A stretch of DNA of 64,000 bases, taken from NCBI RefSeq assembly GCF_004122735.1, contig NZ_SDIF01000003.1, positions 1 through 64,000 of the forward strand. The letters run 5' to 3'. A program made the position numbers and the translations under genes. The DNA is from Streptomyces sioyaensis. Its GTDB lineage: Bacteria > Actinomycetota > Actinomycetes > Streptomycetales > Streptomycetaceae. This document shows, one piece after another, positions 19,452-27,040 of the stretch. Every line of letters starts with the position of its first letter. The stretch's first letter is position 1. Below the pieces are notes generated by a model, which worked only from the letters and a program-made list of their open reading frames with translations, did not search any database and was not told where the DNA came from.

Positions 19452-19468
19452 GTTGCACCCTCTGCAAC
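19452..19468. promoter_or_regulatory. IclR-type operator between the divergent operons
   Basis: GTTGCA-CCCTC-TGCAAC is a perfect 6-5-6 palindrome, close to the TGTTGCA/TGCAACA pattern bound by IclR regulators. It lies 21 bp upstream of the PLP deaminase start and about 145 bp upstream of the kinase gene. The linked iclR gene (20885-21664) is the obvious candidate regulator. Confidence 0.7.
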
Positions 19469-19611
19469 GCTCATTGCGCATATCGCTGGCAGCTGTCTAA
19501 CATCCGGGCCAGCGCCCGGTCAATGGTGACAAAACGCGGTGCGGAAGGGCCGTGGAACACCGCGCGGCACGCCGTCCGGGCACGCACCCCAGCGAAGGAG
19601 CGCGAGCCATC

Positions 19612-20829
19612 GTGACCAGGCCCCCGAACTCCGGCACCGCCCCCGCCCCGGCCGGCGTCCCCGCCCGGGACGCCGAGGTCGTCTGCCTCGGCGAGTCGAT
19701 GGTCACCTTCCTGCCCCGCGCCCCCGGCCGGCTCGCCGAGGTCCCCGCCTTCGACCGCGCGATCGGCGGCGCCGAATCCAATGTCGCCTGCACCCTCGCC
19801 CGCACCGGACACACCGCCCGCTGGGTCTCCCGGGTCGGCACCGACGGCTTCGGCGACCACCTCCTGGCCGCCGTCGCCGGCTGCGGCGTCGACACCTCCC
19901 ACGTCCAGCGCGACCCGCTGCGCCCCACCGGCATCTACTTCCGTACCGCCGGCGAGCGCGCCACCGGTCTCGACGGCGAGACCGCCGACCGCGGCGAGGT
20001 CCTCTATTACCGCGCCGGCTCCGCCGCCTCCGCCATGACCCCCGGCCTCCTCGACCCCGCGGCGCTGCACCGCGCCCGCATCCTCCACCTCACCGGCATC
20101 ACCGCCGCCCTGTCCGACGGCTGCCTCGGCGTCCTGCGCACCCTCACCCGCCGCACCCCGCACCGCCCGCTGGTCTCCTTCGACGTCAACTACCGCGCGG
20201 GCCTGTGGCGCGACCCCGCCCAGGGCCCCGGGCTCCTCCTCGGCCTCGCCCGCGGCTGCGACCTGGTCTTCGTCGGCGAGGACGAGGCCGCGGCCGCCTG
20301 GGACCTGCACGGTCCCGGCGCCGTACGCGCCGCCCTGCCCGAGCCCGCCACCCTCGTCGTCAAGCACGGCGCGGCCGGCGCGACCGCCTTCGACCGGCAG
20401 GCCGACGGCACCGACGCCGTCACCTTCGTCCCCGGGCTCCGGGTCGAGGTCGTCGCACCGGTCGGCGCCGGTGACGCCTTCGCCGCCGGCTTCCTCTCCG
20501 GCACCCTGCGCGCGCTGCCCGTCGTCACCCGCCTCCGGCTCGGCCATCTGATGGCCGCCGCCTCCCTCACCGTCCCCGGCGACCTCGGCACCCCGCCCGG
20601 CCGCGCCCTCGCCGACCGCCTCGCCGCCCTCGCCCCCGCCGACTGGGCCGCCCTGCGCCTCGCCCCCGGCTGGACGGCCGACGGGGGGCACCGCACGAGC
20701 GGCGGCACGGGCGGCGGCAAGGGCACCGTGCACGACCCGAGAACGCCGAACCCGCCGGCCACCGGCCGTCCGAGCACCGCCCAACGGCACGCACCCTGCC
20801 GTTGCCGGGACAGTGAGGTACGCACATGA
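19612..20829 (+). CDS. PfkB family carbohydrate kinase, 2-keto-3-deoxygluconate kinase type
   Basis: A 405-residue ribokinase-fold kinase. CLGESMVTF at the N-terminus, IGGAESNVA (sugar site), PTGIYFR and VGAGDAFAAGF near 284-294 (catalytic D288) match KdgK-type enzymes that phosphorylate 2-keto-3-deoxygluconate to KDPG. GTG 19612 has AAGGAG somewhat far upstream (about 12 nt). Residues from about 350 on are Gly/Pro/Arg-rich and lie beyond the kinase fold; this tail ends inside a 59-bp tandem duplication. The stop codon overlaps an ATG (ATGA) that opens a 20-codon frame before iclR. It is first gene of the kinase-iclR-ridA-gntP operon. Confidence 0.88.
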   Translation: MTRPPNSGTAPAPAGVPARDAEVVCLGESMVTFLPRAPGRLAEVPAFDRAIGGAESNVACTLARTGHTARWVSRVGTDGFGDHLLAAVAGCGVDTSHVQRDPLRPTGIYFRTAGERATGLDGETADRGEVLYYRAGSAASAMTPGLLDPAALHRARILHLTGITAALSDGCLGVLRTLTRRTPHRPLVSFDVNYRAGLWRDPAQGPGLLLGLARGCDLVFVGEDEAAAAWDLHGPGAVRAALPEPATLVVKHGAAGATAFDRQADGTDAVTFVPGLRVEVVAPVGAGDAFAAGFLSGTLRALPVVTRLRLGHLMAAASLTVPGDLGTPPGRALADRLAALAPADWAALRLAPGWTADGGHRTSGGTGGGKGTVHDPRTPNPPATGRPSTAQRHAPCRCRDSEVRT

Positions 20830-20893
20830 GCCAGACCGCCGAACGGCACGCCCCCGGCCGCTGCGCCGACAGTGAGGTACGCACATGAGCCAG
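20776..20893. repeat. 59-bp imperfect tandem duplication spanning the iclR start
   Basis: Copy 1 starts at 20776 and copy 2 at 20835. They share CAGTGAGGTACGCACATGAG around two start codons (ATG 20826 and 20885) exactly 59 bp apart, with roughly seven mismatches further upstream. Because 59 is not a multiple of three, the two ATGs lie in different frames. Confidence 0.85.
20826..20888 (+). CDS. 20-codon relay peptide created by the duplication
   Basis: The ATG of duplication copy 1 (20826) opens a frame of 20 codons beginning MSQTAERHAPGR, whose TGA (20886-20888) overlaps the iclR ATG as ATGA. The kinase stop likewise overlaps this ATG. This could pass ribosomes from the kinase to iclR by termination-reinitiation. 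A functional peptide is unlikely. Confidence 0.35.
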   Translation: MSQTAERHAPGRCADSEVRT

Positions 20894-21664
20894 ACCGTCG
20901 ACCGCGCACTGAGCATCCTCCCGCTGCTCGCGGAGGGCCCGGCCACCCTCGAACAGGTCGCGGTCCGGCTCGGCGTGCACAAATCCACCGCCCTGCGCCT
21001 GCTGCGCACCCTGCACGAGCACGGCATGGTCTACCGCCAGGCCGACCAGCGCTACCGCCTCGGCGCCCGGCTCTTCGCGCTCGCCCAGCAGGCCGCCGAG
21101 AACCTCGACGTACGGGAGATCGCCCACCCCCACCTCGTCGCCCTCAACGAGACCTGCGGACACACCGTCCACCTCGCGGTCCTGGAGGAGAACGAGGTCC
21201 TCTACATCGACAAGGTCGAGAGCCGCTACCCGGTCCGGATGTACTCCCGGATCGGCAAGCCCGTCGCGATCACCGTCGCCGCGGTCGCCAAGCTGCTCCT
21301 CGCCGACCTGCCCGAACCCGAGCGCCGCGCCCTCGCTTCGAGGCTCGACTACCCCCGCTACACACCCCGTTCGACGCCCGACGCCACGGCCTTCCTCGCC
21401 GAACTGGCCACGGTCCGCGAACAGGGCTGGGCCACCGACCTCGGTGGCCACGAGGAGTCCATCAACTGCGTCGGTGCGCCCGTCCGCGGCACGGACGGGC
21501 GCGTGGTCGCCGCCATGTCGGTCTCCGCGCCGAACGTCGTCGTCACCGCCGAGGAACTCCTCACCCTGCTCCCCCTGGTACGCCGCACCGCCGACGCCAT
21601 CAGCCAGGAGTACTCCGGAACCGCCCAACCCCCGTCCTCCGCCGGCCCCGTACAGGAAGCCTGA
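20885..21664 (+). CDS. IclR family transcriptional regulator
   Basis: A 259-residue IclR regulator. The N-terminal winged HTH (about 4-65) includes ATLEQVAVRLGVHKSTALRLLRTL; the C-terminal effector domain (about 75-250) has the typical GHTVHLAVLEENEVLYIDKVES and the small-molecule site region INCVGAPV. IclR/KdgR-type proteins control sugar-acid catabolism and bind GTTGC-type palindromes; one lies between the divergent operons here. The second duplicated ATG (20885) is chosen because only it leads into the HTH. ridA follows after 5 bp. Confidence 0.93.
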   Translation: MSQTVDRALSILPLLAEGPATLEQVAVRLGVHKSTALRLLRTLHEHGMVYRQADQRYRLGARLFALAQQAAENLDVREIAHPHLVALNETCGHTVHLAVLEENEVLYIDKVESRYPVRMYSRIGKPVAITVAAVAKLLLADLPEPERRALASRLDYPRYTPRSTPDATAFLAELATVREQGWATDLGGHEESINCVGAPVRGTDGRVVAAMSVSAPNVVVTAEELLTLLPLVRRTADAISQEYSGTAQPPSSAGPVQEA

Positions 21665-21669
21665 CCACC

Positions 21670-22080
21670 ATGACCGACAAGACCGCGCTCACCCCGGCCA
21701 CCCACACCACCCCGCCCGCGAAGTTCTCCCACGGCGTCAAGAAGGGCAACCTCCTCCAGGTCGCCGGCCAGGTCGGCTTCCTCCCCGCCGCCGAGGGCCA
21801 GGCCCCCACCCCGGCCGGACCCACCCTGCGCGAACAGACCCTCCAGACCCTCGCCAACGTCAAAGCCGTCCTCGAAGAAGGAGGCGCCAGCTGGGACGAC
21901 GCGATGATGATCCGCGTCTACCTCACCGACGTGGCGCACTTCGCCGAGCTGAACGAGATCTACGACGCCTACTTCCAGGAGCAGGGCCTGAAGCAGGCCC
22001 CCGCCGCCCGCACCACCGTCTACGTCGGTCTGCCGCCCGGCCTGCTCATCGAGATCGACGCCCTCGCGGTGCTGAGCTGA
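21670..22080 (+). CDS. RidA family enamine/imine deaminase
   Basis: A 136-residue YjgF/YER057c/UK114 (RidA) protein. RidA hydrolyses reactive enamine/imine intermediates, such as 2-aminoacrylate, released by PLP-dependent dehydratases. The conserved ARTTVYVGLPPGLLIEIDALAVL contains the substrate-binding Arg and the terminal Glu typical of active members. It is the third gene of the operon, 5 bp after iclR. Pairing with a PLP amino-acid lyase in the same cluster gives it a specific chemical job: finishing deamination after the PLP enzyme. Confidence 0.92.
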   Translation: MTDKTALTPATHTTPPAKFSHGVKKGNLLQVAGQVGFLPAAEGQAPTPAGPTLREQTLQTLANVKAVLEEGGASWDDAMMIRVYLTDVAHFAELNEIYDAYFQEQGLKQAPAARTTVYVGLPPGLLIEIDALAVLS

Positions 22081-22140
22081 GGCGCCGACTCCCTTGTCCC
22101 GCCTGCCGTTAGCGCCACTCGGCGCACACCGTTCGCCGTA

Positions 22141-22176
22141 CGGCACGGCGCCCCGCACCGACGGGTCGCCGTGCCG
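22141..22176 (+). terminator. hairpin between ridA and gntP
   Basis: CGGCACGGCG (22141-22150) pairs perfectly with CGCCGTGCCG (22167-22176) across a 16-nt loop. It may attenuate read-through into the permease gene. Confidence 0.45.
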
Positions 22177-22241
22177 CGGACCACCCTGCCCGGAGCTGCC
22201 GTCAGGGACCCGTGGGCCCCTGCCTGACAACGGAGTCGCCC

Positions 22242-23717
22242 ATGTTCCTCGCCGCCACGACCGCCCCCGCGCCACCGTCCCCGCACACCGGCGGACTGCT
22301 CGCCCTGATACCCGGCACCGCGGGGCTGCTGACGGTCGCCGCCCTGGGCATCGCCCTGCTCCTCGTCCTGATCATCAAGGTCCGGCTGCAGCCGTTCGTG
22401 GCCCTGCTGACGGTCTCCCTCGCGGTGGGCCTGGCCGCCGGGCTCTCCGTCACCGAACTCTTCGGCACGGTGCAGAAGTCCGACGCCGTCTCGCTGATCG
22501 AGTCCGGCATGGGCGGCATCCTCGGGCACGTCGCCATCATCATCGGCCTGGGCACCATGCTCGGCGCGATCCTCGAAGTCTCCGGCGGCGCCGAGGTGTT
22601 GAGCGCCCGCCTGCTCGGCCTCTTCGGCGCGCGGCGCGAACCCCTCGCCATGGGCCTGACCGGCCTGATCTTCGGCATACCCGTCTTCTTCGACGTCGGC
22701 ATCTTCGTCCTCGCCCCCCTCGTCTACGCGGCGGCGAAGAGGTCGGGCAAGTCGATCCTGCTCTTCTGCATGCCGCTCCTGGCGGGCCTGTCCATGACCC
22801 ACGCCTTCCTGCCGCCGCACCCCGGCCCGGTCGCCGCCGCCGGCCTCTTCAAGGTCGACCTGGGCTGGATCATCCTCATGGGCCTGGTCTGCGGCCTCCC
22901 CGCCGTCCTCGCCGCCTGGGGCTACGCGGCCTGGATCGGCAAGCGCCTCTTCGTCCCCGTCCCGCAGGACATGGTCGAGGCAGCCGAGGAGGCGAAGGCC
23001 GCGGTCACCGCGGAGAAGGCCGCGACGGGCGTACGGCCGCACGAGACGCCGGTCTCCCTGGCCGCCGTCCTCACCCTCATCGGCACCCCGCTGCTCCTCA
23101 TCCTCCTGGCGACCTTCTCCTCCATCGCCCTGACCCCCTCGACCGGCCGGTCCGTGATCGAGTTCTTCGGCCACCCCTTCGTCGCCCTGACCATCGCCCT
23201 GCTGATGTCGTACTACCTGCTGGGCATCCGCCGCGGCTGGTCCCGCACCTCCCTGGAGCGGGTCTCCACCGCGTCGTTGAAGCCGGTGGGCAACATCATC
23301 CTGGTCGTCGGCGCCGGCGGCGTCTTCGGCGCCGTCCTCAAGGGCAGCGGCGTGGCCACCGCCCTCTCCGACACCTTCCACGACATCGGCCTCCCCGTCC
23401 TCGTCCTCGCCTACCTCCTCTCCCTCATCCTGCGCGTCGCCCAGGGCTCGGCCACGGTCGCCATCGTCACCACGGCCGGCATCGTCGTCCCCCTCGTCGA
23501 GGGTCAGGGCCTGTCACAGCCCCACCTGGCGCTGATCATCATGGCGATCTCGGCCGGCTCGATCTTCGCCTCGCACGTGAACGACGGGGGCTTCTGGATG
23601 GTGAGCAAGTACTTCGGGATCACGGAGCGGGACACGCTGAAGTCCTGGACGGTGCTGGAATCGGTGCTGTCGGTCGCGGGGTTCGCGGTGGCGGCGGTGG
23701 TCGGGGTCTTCGTGTAG
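22242..23717 (+). CDS. GntP family sugar-acid permease
   Basis: A 491-residue integral membrane transporter of the gluconate:H+ symporter (GntP) family, with about 12-14 hydrophobic helices. Typical tracts are GIPVFFDVGIFVLAPL, PLLAGLSMTHAFLPPHPGPVAAA, RVAQGSATVAIVTTAGI and SHVNDGGFWMVSKYFG. GntP members import gluconate, fructuronate or related aldonates. ATG 22242 has GGAG 8 nt upstream; a longer frame from 22212 lacks a site. It is the last gene of the kinase-iclR-ridA operon, which is why a C6 aldonate, not a free amino acid, seems the likely substrate. Confidence 0.93.
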   Translation: MFLAATTAPAPPSPHTGGLLALIPGTAGLLTVAALGIALLLVLIIKVRLQPFVALLTVSLAVGLAAGLSVTELFGTVQKSDAVSLIESGMGGILGHVAIIIGLGTMLGAILEVSGGAEVLSARLLGLFGARREPLAMGLTGLIFGIPVFFDVGIFVLAPLVYAAAKRSGKSILLFCMPLLAGLSMTHAFLPPHPGPVAAAGLFKVDLGWIILMGLVCGLPAVLAAWGYAAWIGKRLFVPVPQDMVEAAEEAKAAVTAEKAATGVRPHETPVSLAAVLTLIGTPLLLILLATFSSIALTPSTGRSVIEFFGHPFVALTIALLMSYYLLGIRRGWSRTSLERVSTASLKPVGNIILVVGAGGVFGAVLKGSGVATALSDTFHDIGLPVLVLAYLLSLILRVAQGSATVAIVTTAGIVVPLVEGQGLSQPHLALIIMAISAGSIFASHVNDGGFWMVSKYFGITERDTLKSWTVLESVLSVAGFAVAAVVGVFV

Positions 23718-23734
23718 CTGCTGTAGCTGGACGG

Positions 23735-23759
23735 GTCGCCCGACACCGCGCCGGGCGAC
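23735..23759. terminator. hairpin between convergent genes
   Basis: GTCGCCCG (23735-23742) and CGGGCGAC (23752-23759) form an 8-bp stem with a 9-nt loop between the gntP stop and the convergent ATPase gene. Confidence 0.5.
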
Positions 23760-23767
23760 TCCTCGGC

Positions 23768-24256
23768 TCACGCCGCCTGCCCGTACGCCCGAGCTCCCGC
23801 GCGCGGCAGTACGGCCCACAACCGCGTCCCGTCGTCGGGTTCAGACGACTCCCCGAAGCCCCACTCACCGTCACAGGCATGCATCACACAGGCCAGCAGC
23901 AGGAGCACGGATCGCCGCCTGCCGTCGCAGGCCGCCGCGAGACGGCGGTGGGCATGTCGCGGGTGCCCGTCGTACAGGCTGATGCGCAGCGCTTCGTCGC
24001 GATAGCGCAGTGACAGGTAGACGCTGTCGGACGGCGTGAACAGACAGGCACAGGCGGCCAGTTCACCGATCACCTGGATTGCGGCGGCGGTCACGTCGTG
24101 CAGTCCGTGCGCCTCCAGGATCGTACGGGCAGCCGAGCGTGCCACGGCCGGACTGGCGAGTGCGGCCGGAAGGGTGAGGCTGTAGGCCAGGGATTCCGGG
24201 ACGCGAGGTGGGCGCGTGTCAACGGCGTGCGGGCAGATGTTCACGGCTGCGGACAT
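23768..24256 (-). CDS. degenerate GHKL ATP-binding protein of an abaA-like triad
   Basis: A 162-residue protein related to the single-domain HATPase (anti-sigma-like) proteins of streptomycete abaA/whiJ-type loci. The fold is suggested by the order of elements: IQVIGELAACACLF at the N-box position, ISLYDGHPRHAH at G1, and DDGTRLWAVLP at the end. The key N-box Asn/His are absent (Ala/Cys there), so ATP binding may be weak or lost. ATG 24256 has GGGAG 5 nt upstream; the longer frame would overlap the divergent regulator. It is divergent from the XRE-DUF5753 gene, its usual partner, with a large palindrome between. Confidence 0.75.
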   Translation of the reverse strand: MSAAVNICPHAVDTRPPRVPESLAYSLTLPAALASPAVARSAARTILEAHGLHDVTAAAIQVIGELAACACLFTPSDSVYLSLRYRDEALRISLYDGHPRHAHRRLAAACDGRRRSVLLLLACVMHACDGEWGFGESSEPDDGTRLWAVLPRAGARAYGQAA

Positions 24257-24430
24257 GGCAACTCCCTGATGCAGAGGGTTGGTTGATGACACGGCAGCCG
24301 GTGGCCTGTCTCCCTGGCGCGACCGTCCCCTCCCAGGGCAGGAGAATGCGGGCAGGCTCGCGCGATGCGCTTCCGACTGCGTTGAGCGTAAGCGTTGCGT
24401 TACTGACTGTAGGGGAGTCGGGGGTAACGT

Positions 24431-24470
24431 GTCCACGAAGTAGGGGGTAAATACCCCTCTCTTCGTGGAC
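24431..24470. promoter_or_regulatory. nested palindromic operator of the triad
   Basis: An outer perfect 10-bp inverted repeat (GTCCACGAAG 24431-24440, CTTCGTGGAC 24461-24470) encloses a second one, GGGGTA-AA-TACCCC (24444-24457). It lies 53-92 bp upstream of the XRE gene in the divergent promoter region. GGGGTAA also occurs just upstream as a half site. Probably the site of the XRE-DUF5753 regulator. Confidence 0.65.
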
Positions 24471-24522
24471 TCGTAGGGCGCATCAGCGGCAGACTGTCCC
24501 CGACCACGGCAGAAGGGGCTGC

Positions 24523-25374
24523 ATGTCGACCAGGACCACGCCAACCGTGCGGCAAAGGCGGCTTGGCGCCGAGCTACGCAAGATGCGTCTCGCCGCAGGT
24601 GCTACGACCGAGTACGCCGCCGGGTTGTTGGGCATCGATCGCACGCGGGTTTCCAACATGGAGAGCGGCGTCAGGCCGGTCTCCCCTGACCGCGTGCGGA
24701 CCTTGGCCTGCAACTACGCCTGTCCGGACGCGTCGTACGTCGAAGCTCTCGTCGACATGGCCGCGATCCGGGAGCGCGGCTGGTGGGAGCGGTACCGGGG
24801 CACGCTCGCCGCCGGGCTGCTGGACATCGCGGAGCTGGAATGGCATGCCGCGCGTATCAGCACGACGCAGACAGTCCACGTTCCGGGGCTGTTCCAGACC
24901 GAGGACTACGCCCGAGCAGTCTTCACCGCTGTCTTGCCGCCTCCGACGCGACTCGAAGTCGAATTGCGAGTCGCCCACCGGATGGAGCGCCAGCAGGTCT
25001 TCGAGCGGTCCGAGCCACCCACCTATGTCGCCTACGTCCACGAAGCGGCGCTGCGTATGAGGTTCGGCGGTGCCGAAGTCATGCGTCACCAGCTCAAGCA
25101 CCTGTGCCATGCGTCGGAACGCGAGGGAATCGACGTACGGGTACTTCCGGTGGACGTGGGGGCGTTCCCAGGGGCTGGACATGCTCTCCTGTACGCGGAA
25201 GGCGTCGTGGCTCAGCTCGACACGGTGCAACTGGACTCTGCCCATGGCCCGGAATTCACGCACGCCGAAGCCCAGCTCGCGAAGTACCGCGCCCACCTGG
25301 ACTGGATGGACAACGCGGCGCTCTCGGCCCCGACTTCGCGAGACGTCATCCGCAACATCGAGCGCTCACTCTAG
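24523..25374 (+). CDS. XRE family regulator with DUF5753 (WhiJ-like)
   Basis: A 283-residue regulator with an N-terminal Xre-type HTH (about 12-65; LGAELRKMRLAAGATTEYAAGLLGIDRTRVSNMESG) and a C-terminal DUF5753 domain (about 95-275; LEWHAARISTTQTVHVPGLFQTEDYARAV). Such proteins, with a DUF397 partner, regulate development and antibiotic production in Streptomyces; as I recall, the DUF397 protein relieves repression. The start is supported by its position just before the HTH. The DUF397 gene follows after 10 bp. Confidence 0.92.
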   Translation: MSTRTTPTVRQRRLGAELRKMRLAAGATTEYAAGLLGIDRTRVSNMESGVRPVSPDRVRTLACNYACPDASYVEALVDMAAIRERGWWERYRGTLAAGLLDIAELEWHAARISTTQTVHVPGLFQTEDYARAVFTAVLPPPTRLEVELRVAHRMERQQVFERSEPPTYVAYVHEAALRMRFGGAEVMRHQLKHLCHASEREGIDVRVLPVDVGAFPGAGHALLYAEGVVAQLDTVQLDSAHGPEFTHAEAQLAKYRAHLDWMDNAALSAPTSRDVIRNIERSL

Positions 25375-25384
25375 GAAGGTCACC

Positions 25385-25576
25385 ATGCGAGACATCAACT
25401 GGGAAGAGCCGTTCTGCGGCGAAGGAAACAACTGCTTCCGCCTCGGCACCGACGAAGACGGCAACGCCTACATCGCCGTAGCCGGCGCCGAGGACACCTA
25501 CATAACCGACAGCCGCGAAGCTCTCCGCACCCTCATCCGCGAGATAAAGGCGGGTAAGGCGGACCATCTGCTCTAG
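25385..25576 (+). CDS. DUF397 small protein
   Basis: A 63-residue DUF397 protein (WEEPFCGEGNNCFRLG, then TYITDSREALRTLIREIKAGKADHLL). These small acidic proteins pair with XRE-DUF5753 regulators such as WhiJ and are thought to act as antagonists. AGGAAGG sits 6-7 nt upstream of the ATG. It is the third member of the triad and its frame stops 20 bp before the convergent epoxide hydrolase end. Confidence 0.9.
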   Translation: MRDINWEEPFCGEGNNCFRLGTDEDGNAYIAVAGAEDTYITDSREALRTLIREIKAGKADHLL

Positions 25577-25595
25577 TACCCCCACCCGGGCGCGT

Positions 25596-26768
25596 TCACC
25601 GCTGAGCGGCCAGCACTGCCGCGAGGCCCGCTTGTAGATCTTTGACGAAATACTCGGGAACCTCCAGCGACGGGAAATGTCCCCCGTTTTCGGGGGAGTT
25701 CCATCGGACGATCTGTCGGTATCGCTCCTGTGCCCAGGGGCGCGGACACTTCTCGATGTCGCGGGGGTACATACTGATTGCCGACGGGACGTCGACCCGA
25801 AGTTCGGGATCGAGCGAGTTGTGGCTTTCGTAGTAAATGCGGGCCGCCGATGCGCCGGTCCGCGTCAGCCAATACAGGGTGACGTCGTCAAGAATTCTGT
25901 CTCTGGAAATCGTCTCGAACGGGCTGTCTTCGGTGTCCGACCACTCGGCGAACTTGTCGAGGATCCAGGCAAGAAGCCCGACCGGTGAGTCGACGAGCGA
26001 GTAGCCGATGGTCTGCGGTCGGGTCGCCTGCTGCTTCGCGTACGCCGCGCGATGGCGCCAGAAATGGCGGGTTTCCTCGGTCCACTTGCGCTCGATCGCC
26101 GTCAGCCCGTCTGTTGTCAACCCGGGCGGCGCCTCCGCGAACGTGGTGTGGATGCCGAGCACGTGCGCCGGGAACCTGCCGCCGAGGACCGTGGTGATAT
26201 TGCCTCCCCAGTCGCCGCCGTGGGCTACGAACTTGCTGTAGCCGAGCCTTCCCATCAGTTCCACCCATGCGGCCGCGATCTTTTCGGTTCCCCACCCGGT
26301 GGTGGCCGGCCTGTCGCTGTAACCAAAGCCCGGTAGTGATGGAATTACGACGTGGAATGCCGGCGCGTCTGCGTCTTTCGGATCTGCCAGCTCGTCCACT
26401 ACATCGATGAACTCGGCAATGCTGCCCGGCCACCCGTGCGTCAAGATGAGAGGAGTGGCGTCTGCGCGCGCGGATCGGCGGTGCAGGAAGTGGATTCCCA
26501 GATCGTCAATGATCGTGCGGAACTGGCCGATCCGGTGAAGGCGGTCTTCGAACGACCGCCAGTTGTACTCGTTGCGCCAGTAGTTCACGACACCGACGAG
26601 GTCGGCGAGAGGAACGCCCTGTTCCCATCGGCGAGGGCCGGGCGCGGCGCGAGGGACCGTCTCGGCCTCCGGTAGCCGCGCCGCGGCCAGTCGCGCGCGC
26701 AGATCGTCGAGGTCGGCGTCGGTTGCGCGGGCTTCAAAGGCTTGCACGTCGCTGGTCGGACGGGGCAT
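25596..26768 (-). CDS. epoxide hydrolase (EHN-type alpha/beta hydrolase)
   Basis: A 390-residue epoxide hydrolase: EHN N-terminal domain (about 5-112) then an alpha/beta hydrolase core. HGWPGS (111-116) carries the oxyanion-hole region, D186 in HGGDWGGN is the nucleophile, and H364 in ENGGHFPSLE the catalytic His. It would open epoxides by an alkyl-enzyme ester; the substrate is unknown. AGGAGG 5 nt upstream supports ATG 26768. G+C is visibly lower than in neighbouring core genes, suggesting acquisition. Two identical-pattern operators lie directly upstream (26811-26869). Confidence 0.92.
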   Translation of the reverse strand: MPRPTSDVQAFEARATDADLDDLRARLAAARLPEAETVPRAAPGPRRWEQGVPLADLVGVVNYWRNEYNWRSFEDRLHRIGQFRTIIDDLGIHFLHRRSARADATPLILTHGWPGSIAEFIDVVDELADPKDADAPAFHVVIPSLPGFGYSDRPATTGWGTEKIAAAWVELMGRLGYSKFVAHGGDWGGNITTVLGGRFPAHVLGIHTTFAEAPPGLTTDGLTAIERKWTEETRHFWRHRAAYAKQQATRPQTIGYSLVDSPVGLLAWILDKFAEWSDTEDSPFETISRDRILDDVTLYWLTRTGASAARIYYESHNSLDPELRVDVPSAISMYPRDIEKCPRPWAQERYRQIVRWNSPENGGHFPSLEVPEYFVKDLQAGLAAVLAAQR

Positions 26769-26810
26769 GGGACCTCCTGGCCGTCGGTGAGCCGGCCGCG
26801 CACTACTGCG

Positions 26811-26869
26811 AACCGGCTAAGGCGGTTCTACCGCGCCTTCATGCCGCGGCGCAACCAGCTAAGGTGGTT
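26811..26869. promoter_or_regulatory. tandem operators upstream of epoxide hydrolase
   Basis: AACCG-GCTAAGG-CGGTT (26811-26827) and AACCA-GCTAAGG-TGGTT (26853-26869) are two perfect 5-7-5 inverted repeats with an identical 7-nt spacer. Their starts are 42 bp apart, four helical turns. The compensating G/A and C/T changes show that symmetry is under selection. No regulator gene lies directly beside them. Confidence 0.75.
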
Positions 26870-27040
26870 CCATGTGTGCTGGGTTCCCTGACTTCCGCCT
26901 CGGTAAGGTGCTGGCGACCAGCTTCCGGCGACCCTGACGGAGCGTCATGGCGACGCTGTGGAGGGCATTCCCGTGCCGCAGCGACTCATCGACTGGCTGG
27001 CAGTGAACGGCCTCGCCCGTGACGCCCCCTTCCGGCGCGT

